DNA from: Zavarzinia compransoris
GTDB taxonomy: Bacteria; Pseudomonadota; Alphaproteobacteria; Zavarziniales; Zavarziniaceae
Length of the DNA: 64,000 nucleotides
Direction: 5' to 3'
NCBI RefSeq assembly: GCF_003173055.1
Contig: NZ_QGLF01000002.1
Coordinates: forward strand, 496,322-560,321
Of this stretch, positions 35,284 to 43,700 are shown piece by piece. Every line of letters starts with the position of its first letter. Position 1 is the stretch's first letter. The notes beneath the pieces were generated by a model. That model saw only the letters and a program-made list of their open reading frames with translations. It had not been told where the DNA came from and ran no database searches. Made by a program: the position numbers and the translations under genes.

Positions 35284-37183
35284 TGGAAAATCCTCCCAGC
35301 CGGTAGCGCAGCGTCGCCCGCCCGGTGCAGACGGTGGCGATGCCGTTCGCCCGCAGGTGGCGGAGGAGCTTGTCGTCCTCCCCGACCATGGCGGCGCGTT
35401 CGTCCGCCGTGTAATCCTCGGCGAAACGGAAGCACTCGAAGAGCGAGCGGCGCAGCAGCCATTCGCCCATGTCGACCATGCCGAAATCCTCGCCGTCGCA
35501 GGGGGCGGAAACGCGGTCGCGGACGACGGCGTCCCGCTCGGAAAAGATCCCGGTCCGGCGGCAGGCGTCGAGCAGGCCCGCCGCCATCGGATCGTCCGGG
35601 TGGCGCCAGGGGAAACGGCGCGGGACGACGGGGCGGCCGCGGCCGTCGATCAGCCGGCGCCAGCTGTGCGCCGCGGCGGCGCCGCTCCGCCGCAGGCTCC
35701 GGGCCAGCGAGGCGAGATGCCCGGGTTCCCACAGGTTGTCGTCGTCGATGAAGGCGATCAGGGGCGCCGTGCCGAGGCCGGTCGCCCGGTTCCGCAGCCG
35801 GCTGACCCGGACCAGCGGATGCGTGCCGGCGGCATCGAGCCGCCGGTGGCGAAGGCGGACATGGGCCGGCAGCGTCAGCGCCTCGCACCAGGGGCGGGCA
35901 TTGTCGCCGCCGTCCTCGATCAGCCAGAGATCGATCGGGCCGCGATAGGACTGGCCGAGCACGCTTGCGATCGCGGCCGGGCCGAAGCCGCGCCGCCCGT
36001 CCGTGATCATGAAGACGTCGACCGCCTCGTCCGCGCGGGCGCGGATGCCGGCGGCCGCGGGCGGCGGGCGCAGGCAGCGCTCGATCAGGGACAGGTCGAC
36101 CGGCAGCAGGGGCAGGGCGGGATCGCCGGCAACCTTGCCGATCCCCTCCAGCAGCACCATGGCCGCCGCACCGTCGCCCGGCCGGATGTAACCGCGCTTG
36201 TTGTCGCGCGCGACCAGGGCCATGACGTCCGCCGACGCCAGGGCGGGCGGCAGTTCCAGGGGCGCCCCCATCCGCGCCAGCAGGTCGCGGTGCAGGTCGG
36301 CGTCGGCGGCGGGCAGGCCGCAGCGGCTGGCGGCGACCCGGGCCGCCGCCAGCATGCCGAGGCCGACCGCCTCGCCGTGGCTGATCGCGCCGACCGCCGC
36401 ATGCCGCGCCGCCGCCAGTTCGACGGCATGGCCGACCGTATGGCCGTATTCGAGCACGATCGCGGCCTTCTTCTCGCAGCGGTCGGCGGCCATGACCTCG
36501 CATTTGGCGTCGAGGCAGGTTTCCAGCAGCCAGTGCCGGTCCGCCGGCGACAGGTCGAGGGCGGGGGTCAGCATCTCCTTCAGCCGGGGCAGCATCGCGG
36601 GCCGGACCGCCAGGGCGTTCTTCACCGCTTCCGCCATGCCCGAGCGCCATTCCCGCAACGGCAGGCTGTCGAGGAAGCCGGTGTCGATCAGGATGCGCTC
36701 CGGCACGTAATAGGTGCCGATCAGGTTCTTGCCGGCGGCGCTGTTGACCGCCTGCTTCAGCGACAGCACGGAATCATGCATGGCGAGCAGGCTCGTCGGC
36801 ACCTGCACGAGGCGCAGGCCGCGGAACAGCAGGGCGGCGGCGAGACCGGCGAGATTGCCGACGACGCCGCCGCCGAAGCCGACCACGACCGACCGCCGCG
36901 TCGCCCCCCAGGCCAGCGCCTGTTCGAGGCAGGCCGAGAGATGGCCGAGCGATTTCAGCCCTTCGCCGTCCGGCCCCGAGAGCACCAGCACCGGGCAAAG
37001 CTCGCGCAGCAGCGGCAGCAGGGCCCCGCCGCAGGCATCGAGCACGCGGTCGTCGGTCAGCACCAGCAGGCGGTCGGGGTCGAGGGCGGCGACCGCCGCC
37101 GCGATCCGCGCCGGCCGGCGGTGCAGGATCTCGGTGGCGATGGCGATCCCGTCGAAGGCGAGGTCAAAGCTCCGCGTCGACAT
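35270..37183 (-). CDS. Fusion of DOI-synthase-like sugar-phosphate cyclase and GT2 glycosyltransferase
   Basis: A 637-residue fusion. Residues 1-372 are a sugar-phosphate cyclase of the dehydroquinate-synthase fold: NAD-binding VVGFGGGVVGNLAGLAA, and zinc ligands Glu185 (GMAEAVKNAL), His248 (LEYGHTVGH) and His269 (ISHGEAVGLG). The specificity segments DSVLSLKQAVN (137-147), GKNLIGTYYVP and DNKRGYI (327-333) match what I recall of 2-deoxy-scyllo-inosose synthases and differ from the DxSVGGKTGxN of true AroB. Residues about 386-637 are a GT2 domain (SVLGQSYRGPIDLWLIEDG, LIAFIDDDNLWEPGHL, EDFGMVDMGEWLLR). The ATG at 37183 gives a normal cyclase N-terminus and overlaps the epimerase gene by 20 bp. 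Confidence 0.88.
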   Translation of the reverse strand: MSTRSFDLAFDGIAIATEILHRRPARIAAAVAALDPDRLLVLTDDRVLDACGGALLPLLRELCPVLVLSGPDGEGLKSLGHLSACLEQALAWGATRRSVVVGFGGGVVGNLAGLAAALLFRGLRLVQVPTSLLAMHDSVLSLKQAVNSAAGKNLIGTYYVPERILIDTGFLDSLPLREWRSGMAEAVKNALAVRPAMLPRLKEMLTPALDLSPADRHWLLETCLDAKCEVMAADRCEKKAAIVLEYGHTVGHAVELAAARHAAVGAISHGEAVGLGMLAAARVAASRCGLPAADADLHRDLLARMGAPLELPPALASADVMALVARDNKRGYIRPGDGAAAMVLLEGIGKVAGDPALPLLPVDLSLIERCLRPPPAAAGIRARADEAVDVFMITDGRRGFGPAAIASVLGQSYRGPIDLWLIEDGGDNARPWCEALTLPAHVRLRHRRLDAAGTHPLVRVSRLRNRATGLGTAPLIAFIDDDNLWEPGHLASLARSLRRSGAAAAHSWRRLIDGRGRPVVPRRFPWRHPDDPMAAGLLDACRRTGIFSERDAVVRDRVSAPCDGEDFGMVDMGEWLLRRSLFECFRFAEDYTADERAAMVGEDDKLLRHLRANGIATVCTGRATLRYRLGGFSNAWT

Positions 37184-38183
37184 GGACGATTCCCGCCGGG
37201 AAGGCGCCGGGCCCGGGGACGGGCGTGGCGGCAACGGTGCCGGTTTCGCTGAGCAGGTCTTCGAAATAGGCGATGGTGCGGGTCAGGCCCTCGTCGAGCG
37301 CGATGCGCGGTCTCCAGCCCAGTTCGGTCCGGGCGCGGGTGATGTCGGGGCGGCGGCGGCAGGGATCGTCGCCGGGCAGGGGGTGGAATTCGAGGCGCGA
37401 GCGCGACCCGGTGAGGGCGAGGATCCTTTCCGCGAGATCGATCATGCTGATTTCCTCGGGATTGCCGAGGTTGATCGGGCCGAGCGTGGCGGGGCCGGCC
37501 GCCATGAAGGCCAGGAGGGCGTCGACCGTATCGTCGACATGGCAGAAGCTGCGGGTCTGGCGGCCGTCGCCGAAGATCGTGAGCGGCGCCCCGGTCAGGG
37601 CCTGGAGGATGAAGTTCGAGACCACCCGGCCGTCGTCCGGATGCATGCGCGGGCCGTAGGTATTGAAGATGCGGGCGATCCCGGCGGTTACGCCGTGGCG
37701 GTGTCGGTAGTCGGCGCAGAGCGTCTCGGCGCAGCGCTTGCCCTCGTCGTAGCAGGCGCGCGGGCCGATGGTGCTGACATTGCCGCGATAGTTCTCGTCC
37801 TGCGGATGGACGGCGGGATCGCCGTAGACTTCCGAGGTCGAGGCCTGGAGCAGGCGGCTGCCGGTCCGCCGCGCCAGGTCGAGCATGTTCTTGGTGCCGA
37901 TGACCGAGGTGAGGACGGTCGAGACCGGATCGCGCTGGTATTGGCGGGGGGAGGCCGGGCAGGCCAGGTTGAAGATCTGCCCGACCTCCAGATCGAGGGG
38001 CTGGGTGACGTCGTGGTGCAGCACCGCGAAGCGGGCCTTCGGCTTCAGGTGGCGGATGTTCCGGCTGCTGCCGCTCGAGAAATCGTCGAGACAGATGACG
38101 CGGCGGCCCATCGACAGCAATCGCTCGCACAGATGGCTGCCGATGAGGCCCGCCCCGCCTGTAACCAATACAATATCCGCCAT
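37164..38183 (-). CDS. UDP-glucuronate decarboxylase-like NAD-dependent SDR
   Basis: A 339-residue extended SDR: NAD motif VTGGAGLIGSHLCERL, FNLACPASPRQYQRDP, STSEVYGDP, the catalytic Tyr and Lys in CYDEGKRCAETL, and RIFNTYGPRMHPDDGRVVSNF. These segments are those of UDP-xylose synthase (UXS), which converts UDP-glucuronate to UDP-xylose. The C-terminal 35 residues are extra and Pro/Gly-rich. It would supply a pentose donor to one of the glycosyltransferases of the cluster. It is coupled to the cyclase gene by a 20-bp overlap and lies 27 bp after the Cys-rich protein gene. Confidence 0.85.
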   Translation of the reverse strand: MADIVLVTGGAGLIGSHLCERLLSMGRRVICLDDFSSGSSRNIRHLKPKARFAVLHHDVTQPLDLEVGQIFNLACPASPRQYQRDPVSTVLTSVIGTKNMLDLARRTGSRLLQASTSEVYGDPAVHPQDENYRGNVSTIGPRACYDEGKRCAETLCADYRHRHGVTAGIARIFNTYGPRMHPDDGRVVSNFILQALTGAPLTIFGDGRQTRSFCHVDDTVDALLAFMAAGPATLGPINLGNPEEISMIDLAERILALTGSRSRLEFHPLPGDDPCRRRPDITRARTELGWRPRIALDEGLTRTIAYFEDLLSETGTVAATPVPGPGAFPAGIVHVDAEL

Positions 38184-38210
38184 GCCGTTCCCCTTTTTCG
38201 CCGGCTGTCG

Positions 38211-38798
38211 TTACGTCGGGATGCTCTTCGGGTCTGACGCGGCGCCGGCTGCCGCCCGCCGGGGCTCGCCCCAGCGGTTCAGCCGGGGATCGTCCGGATG
38301 CGCTTGCGGGCAGGCCTCGGTCGGCAGCCGCGTTTTCGACCAGACGACGCAGCCGCAGGAGCCGCAGATCTTGCGGGAGTCGCGCGCTGCCGCGAGGCGG
38401 TAGAGCGTGCTGTCCGGCGGATCGGCCAGATGCGGGCAGGCGAGGCAGGCGTCGCGCCGCCGCGCCAGCGTCTCGCCGTCGACGGTGGCGAAGCCGACCT
38501 TGCCCCAGCGCAGGAAGGCGAGGGCGGCCGCGCGGACCAGTTCGCCGTTCGAGCGCCCGGCCGCCTTCGGCGGGTGCTTCAGGAGGAAGTCCAGCGCCCG
38601 GGGGTTGCGCCGCGTGGCGAGAAGGCGCTGGGCATAGGCCTCGTCCCGCACCGCCGCCTCGAGCACGTCGACGGGGACGGGGGCGGCGAGGTTCAGCATG
38701 TCGGCCAGTTCCCGGCAGCGCCGGCCGACCGTGTCCTCGTCCGGGGGGGCCGCCGCCTGAGGGCCGCCCGTCACGTCGCCCTGGTGCTGGCCGATCAT
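38211..38798 (-). CDS. Cys-rich small protein with zinc-ribbon-like C-terminus
   Basis: A 195-residue protein I do not recognise. Residues about 20-100 are helical (including LNLAAPVPVDVLEAAVRDEAY and LLATRRNPRALDFLLKHPP). The C-terminal half holds DACLACPHLADPP and KICGSCGCVVWSKTRLPTEACP, seven cysteines in a pattern that suits zinc or iron-sulfur binding, followed by NRWGE. It overlaps the Hint-protein gene by ATGA and precedes the sugar enzymes, so it may be an accessory factor for the radical-SAM enzymes or for modification of a partner protein; this is speculation. Confidence 0.6.
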   Translation of the reverse strand: MIGQHQGDVTGGPQAAAPPDEDTVGRRCRELADMLNLAAPVPVDVLEAAVRDEAYAQRLLATRRNPRALDFLLKHPPKAAGRSNGELVRAAALAFLRWGKVGFATVDGETLARRRDACLACPHLADPPDSTLYRLAAARDSRKICGSCGCVVWSKTRLPTEACPQAHPDDPRLNRWGEPRRAAAGAASDPKSIPT

Positions 38799-40657
38799 TG
38801 CTCCTCCTCCGCCTCGACGACGAAATAGGCCGTGCGTGCCAGGGCGTTCAGGGTCGAGCCGTCGGCGGCGAGGATGTTCTGGACCGAAAGCTCGTATTCG
38901 CCCGCCGCCGGATCGGGCAGGGTTACGGTCAGGACGACGAGGGTGCGGTCGTCCGCATCCCGGAGTGCGGTGGTGATCACCGTTTCCGGCGTGATCGTGT
39001 AATTGCCCAGGATTTCGGCCGAGGGGCCGACCGCCTCGCTGAACGACACCTTGACGCTGGGCACATCCTCGATGATCTCGAAGGTGGCACGCTTCAGTTC
39101 CAGGCGGCCCTTCTGCGGCACCCCGGCGCAGGCGGGCAGCGGGCGGCCGATGATCGCGGCCTCCATCGCCTGAAGCCGGCAGTTCACCGCGGGCAGGCGG
39201 CACGGATTGTCGGGATCGCCGCCGCGCAGGTCTTCGGGGATATGGCCGAAGAAGGTGCGGACCTGGGCGTAGCCGCCGTTCGCGGTCTCGCCCCAGTTGG
39301 GATCGAAGGCGGTCCGCAGGACATAGCCGATGCCGAAACTGTCGGCCTGGGCGACGCAGGGGTATTGCCCCTCCGCCCCCTTGCCGGCGTAGAAGACGGC
39401 GATGCCATGGGCGAGGATCGCGGCCAGGCCCTGCCAGTACATCTCATGGGTGCGAAGAATCCGGCCCGAGACGTAAAGGGTCTTCTGCCCGAACAGTTCG
39501 AAGGCATAGAGGTTCGGCACTTCGTCCGACCATTCGAGATAGATGTTGATGTCCGGGAAGAAGGGCTGGAGCGCCTTCTGCAGCCAGCGGAAATCGGCGA
39601 GATTGTAATCCATCGACAGAGGGTAGTGCGGCGCCTGGGCGATGGCCTCGGCCTGGGCCGGCGTCACATAGAGGCTGGCGTTGGCCGGGATGTTCAGGGC
39701 GGCCCGTGCTTCGTAACCGCGGAAATTGCGATTGCGGACCGGGCGGGGCTCATAGCCCGGCTGCCGGGCGGAGAACAGGTCGGCATCGCCGGAGCGGGCG
39801 GTGGCATAGGCTTCGGAGCCGATCATGGGCAGGGCCGAATGGCCGGCGACCAGGGTCTTGCCCTCCGACTCCGGCTCGGCGCCATGGGTGACCTGAAGCC
39901 AGAAATCGCCGACGATGATGCCGTTGGCACTGAAGAGGTTGCCGCTGACGGGGACATTCGTGTCCTCGGGCACCGGGCCGAGGCCGAGGTGCTGGATCCC
40001 GCCGCTGTATTCCCCGAGGTGGACGCTGTTGACGGCCACCGGCCGGCCGTCGTCGTCGACCATCAGGTCGCCCGGGACCAGCCGCTTGGCGTCCTTCAGG
40101 CGGCCGTCGGGCATCAGCATGAGCTGGTCCGGGGTCGCGATCAGCTCGCCGTCCTCGCCGTATTGGATCATGACCATGGTCTGCGGCTGCGACGAGGGCG
40201 AGGTGCCGTCGCTATAGCCGACCAGCCGCGGCTTCCAGGTCACCTTGACCGTGCCGTCCGGGTTGGGTTCGATCCAGGCCGCCAGGATCTCGTCCTCTTC
40301 CTCGATGTCCTGGATGAAGCGGACCTCGGTTTCGGACACGCGGATCTTGGTATCCCAGGCGAAACACGAACAGCAGCAATAGCACGCCGACCATTTCCAG
40401 TTGCGGTCGCGGTCGCGCAAGTCCTGGCAGGCATCCTCGCTGATGTTGCGCTGCTCGCCCGTCGCCTGGTTGTAGCAGGAATAGGATTTGATCGGGACCG
40501 TGGAGCCCTTCGGCTCGCAATTGGGGATCTTGTTGCCCTGCCAGTCCAGGCATTTGCACCAGGCGGTATCCTCGCTGGTGTCGGCGAGGCGGGTGCAATG
40601 GGTTTCGCCGCACATGTGCTGATCGGGGGCGACATAGGCTTCGCAGGCATAGGCCAT
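38795..40657 (-). CDS. Hint-domain protein with Ig-like C-terminal domain
   Basis: A 620-residue protein. Residues 1-97 are rich in cysteine (five Cys in residues 92-98: CYCCCSC). A Hint (hedgehog/intein) autoprocessing fold appears at about 98-255: Cys98-FAWDTKI start, block-B segment LIATPDQLMLM in which the usual His is Gln, VPGDLMVDDDG, and an ending SANGIIVGDFW. Residues about 395-470 (HEMYWQGLAAILAHG ... QADSFGIGY) look like a metallopeptidase site that has lost its second zinc His and its Glu. The last 110 residues fit an SbsA/Big-type Ig-like domain (VKVSFSEAVGPSAEILGNYTI). It lies 45 bp after the TcA-like gene and overlaps the next gene by ATGA. Confidence 0.7.
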   Translation of the reverse strand: MAYACEAYVAPDQHMCGETHCTRLADTSEDTAWCKCLDWQGNKIPNCEPKGSTVPIKSYSCYNQATGEQRNISEDACQDLRDRDRNWKWSACYCCCSCFAWDTKIRVSETEVRFIQDIEEEDEILAAWIEPNPDGTVKVTWKPRLVGYSDGTSPSSQPQTMVMIQYGEDGELIATPDQLMLMPDGRLKDAKRLVPGDLMVDDDGRPVAVNSVHLGEYSGGIQHLGLGPVPEDTNVPVSGNLFSANGIIVGDFWLQVTHGAEPESEGKTLVAGHSALPMIGSEAYATARSGDADLFSARQPGYEPRPVRNRNFRGYEARAALNIPANASLYVTPAQAEAIAQAPHYPLSMDYNLADFRWLQKALQPFFPDINIYLEWSDEVPNLYAFELFGQKTLYVSGRILRTHEMYWQGLAAILAHGIAVFYAGKGAEGQYPCVAQADSFGIGYVLRTAFDPNWGETANGGYAQVRTFFGHIPEDLRGGDPDNPCRLPAVNCRLQAMEAAIIGRPLPACAGVPQKGRLELKRATFEIIEDVPSVKVSFSEAVGPSAEILGNYTITPETVITTALRDADDRTLVVLTVTLPDPAAGEYELSVQNILAADGSTLNALARTAYFVVEAEEEQ

Positions 40658-40702
40658 GATTTTCCTCCCTGGGATTGCGGTCGACGCGGACGGCCGCTTG
40701 TT

Positions 40703-43700
40703 CTAGGCGTTCGAGAACATCGATGCGGTGTAATTGATGACGATGCGGATGTTGTGCAGGATCTCGGCATTGAGGCAGCCGTCCGCGCCGAGCAGGACGC
40801 TCGATTCCGGATAGGCCGCGAGCTTGCGCAGGTCGAAGACGATGCTCCAGTCGCCGGTGAAATTCGCGGCGGGCAGGTCGGCGAAATCGACGCTGCCGAT
40901 CCGGCCGTGCAACGTTACCGATGCCGCCGCCCCGGCCGCGACGACCAGGCTCAGGTAGTCGGCATCGGGCGAGAGGACGACATTCGCCGGCACGTCGAGC
41001 TGCAGGTCGACCGCGGCCAGCTTCAGGCCGGACTGGTTCCGCGGGAAATCGCCGGCCGCGATGGGGAAGGCGATCTCCTGGGTTTCAGCCCCTTCCTCCG
41101 GCTCGAGGAAGGTTTCCCAGGCGTCGGGGAAGGCGTCGGCCAGGGCGAGGCCGGCGCCGCAGCGGAAATTCTCCCGGGCGATCAGCGCCTCCACCTTCTG
41201 GCGGAAGGCGTCGCCGCCCTGAAGCGCCGTATAGGCGATGGTCAGGACCACGTCGGTGATCGCGCCGATGGCGAAGCCGTTCGTCTTCTGCGGCACGGTG
41301 CAGCGCCAGACCGAGACCGCGCCGGTACCCTCGAAGGGCAGGTAGCGCTCGTCGGCGAAATTCACATAGTCGTCGAGCGTGCCCCAGGGGTTTTCCGTGT
41401 TCGACAGGGCGATCTGCTGGCGCGACTGCCAGTTCTGGCGCACCGTCAGCGGCGCGTCGTCGCCGGCCGCGCCGAGCAGATAGGCGACCGCATCCTCGCT
41501 CGGGGCGAGCACGAGGTCGTTGCGGATCTGGGTCAGTTCCACATTGGCGTTGGCGACCTGCTCGCCGCCGCTGCCGAGCAAGGCGAGGCCGACCGCGCGG
41601 ATCTGGCGGTTGTACTGGCCCGGGAAGTCGAGGTCGTAGAGCGCCTCGCCGAGCGTGATCGTGCATTCGCCCGTGGTCTGAAGCCGGTAGAGCTCGGTCG
41701 GCGACAGCCGGGCCAGGGACACGGTCTTGCGGATTTCGAGCCTTCTGGTGTTGTTCTGCAGATAGGCGCGTTCCATCTGGTTGACGGCGCTCTCCAGGCC
41801 CTGGCCGGCCAGCAGGCCGTGATGCAGGCTGTCCCAATAGTCGAAGTTCACGAAGCTGTCGCTGCGGTTCAGCTCGTAACCATAGGCGCTCTGCGCTGCC
41901 AGGGCCGCATCCAGGGCGAGCTTGTAGGCCTGGAAATAGAGCGTCGAGAGGCGGCCCGACATCCAGGAATAAAGCTCGGTCGAGTCGAATTTCGACTTCA
42001 GGAAATCCTGGATTTCCTTGGTCTGGCTGACCGTGGTCCGGTGGATGTCCAACTCCCGCCCGGCGATATCGAGGGAGATCTGCGCTGCGCCGATCTCCTT
42101 TTCGATGCCGGCCAGTTCGGCGGCCGCCTTGTCGGACTGATATTGCCATTCCGCGCTGCGGCGGGCGAAGCCGGCGGCGGTCTCGCTGATCCCGGCGGAC
42201 AGTTCGGAAATCTTGCCGAGCACGCCGAAGAAGGCGGCCAGCTTGCTGAGATTGGCGCCGACCTGGGTCCCGCCCCAGGTCATGGCGAAGGGCGAGCCGA
42301 CGTCGGGTTGCAGGTGGGCGAGGGCGCTTGCCGTCTCGAGCACCGACGAGGTGCTGTTCAGGACCGTCGCGGTGACGGCCAGGGCGATCTGCGCCTGTTC
42401 GCCCGGCAGCAGGCCGGCGGACAGCAGGCCGTCATAGTAATCGGCATCGACCTGCAACGCCGCCTGGCTGGCCTGGAGCCGTTCGAGGGTCAGGCGGGCG
42501 GTTTCGACCCCCTGTTCCTTGACCCGCGTGGTCTGGTTGAGAAGCGTCAGCTCGTGGGTGTTCTGCAACCGCGCCAGGGCTTCGGCATCGCGGGAGGCGA
42601 GGGCATTGTGCAGGGCGTCGCCCAGGGTCTCGACGGTGGCGATCAAGGTCCGCGCATGGTTCACCAGGGTGGTGAACCGATAGGGCGGGATCGACGGCTG
42701 CGACTGGGCGACGACGGTGGCGCTGGATTGCCCGGCGGTGGCGGCGCGGACCAGGGCCAGGGGATCGATCGGCGGCGCGAACAGGGGCAGTTTCAGCGGC
42801 TTGCCGTCGAGGTCCAGGCAATGGCGGAGCTTGTACAGCCGGTCGTCGATCACATCCCAATAGGAGAGAAGTTTCTCGTTCTCGGGCACGCAGAAATAGG
42901 GCTCGATATCGGTGAAGGGCTTGCCGTCGAGGTCCGGCGCCACCAGGCCGCTCGCCGGCAGCGTATTCTCGAGATAGATCAGGAATTGCGGGATGCCACC
43001 CGGCAGGTCCTCGTATTTGTCGAGGATCTGCTGGAAGGTCGCGGGCGGCGGCGTCGGGCAGGGGCCGAGGTCGACCGGCTTCTCGCCCAGCAGGTTGTAG
43101 GCATAGTCGTACAGCATCATCGCAGCCGTCAGCCCCTCCCAGGTATATTGGGCGAACATGGCGTCGCCCCAGGCGATCAGCGTGTCGAGATAGCCCATGA
43201 GCGTCGCCTTCTCGAAGGCGCCGATGCGCAGGCGGGCGATCGCATAGGGATCGAAGGGGTCGTTGTTGTAGAGATAGATCTGTGCCTCGTCCGACAGGAT
43301 CTGCTGCAGGCTGTCGAGGGTGTGGTTGCGGAAGGGCTGGAACTGCCAGTATTTCGCCGCGGGCCGGCTCAACTGATAGTTCAGGAGGACGTTCCGCACC
43401 TCGCGGACCATCAGCGCCTTCTGCTCGTCGTCCGGGATCTCGGGCCAGAGGAAGCCGAGGTAGCTGTCGGCGCCGAAATCCGGGGAAACCCGGCCGTCGG
43501 CCTCGATGACGCCGTTCTCGCGCAATTGCGCATAGGCGGTGGTCGAATCCTGTTCCGAAATGTCGGGGGTTACGAAGGATTCGGCCGAGAGCGGCGCCTC
43601 CCGGCTGGTCGGGTCGAAGATATATTGGTACCAGGACAGCGACTCGTCGAAGCGCCGCTCGGCCAGCAGGCTGGACGCGACGAGTTGCGGCGTGAAGAAG

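Noticed and set aside
35270..37183. Calling the cyclase domain 3-dehydroquinate synthase (aroB)
   Set aside because: The AroB glycine-rich SVGGKTG-type segment is replaced by DSVLSLKQAVN and the domain is fused to a GT2 in a sugar operon; a housekeeping aroB is expected elsewhere with aroK.
38795..40657. An intein in the Hint protein
   Set aside because: There is no recognisable host protein split around it and no homing endonuclease; the block-B His is missing.
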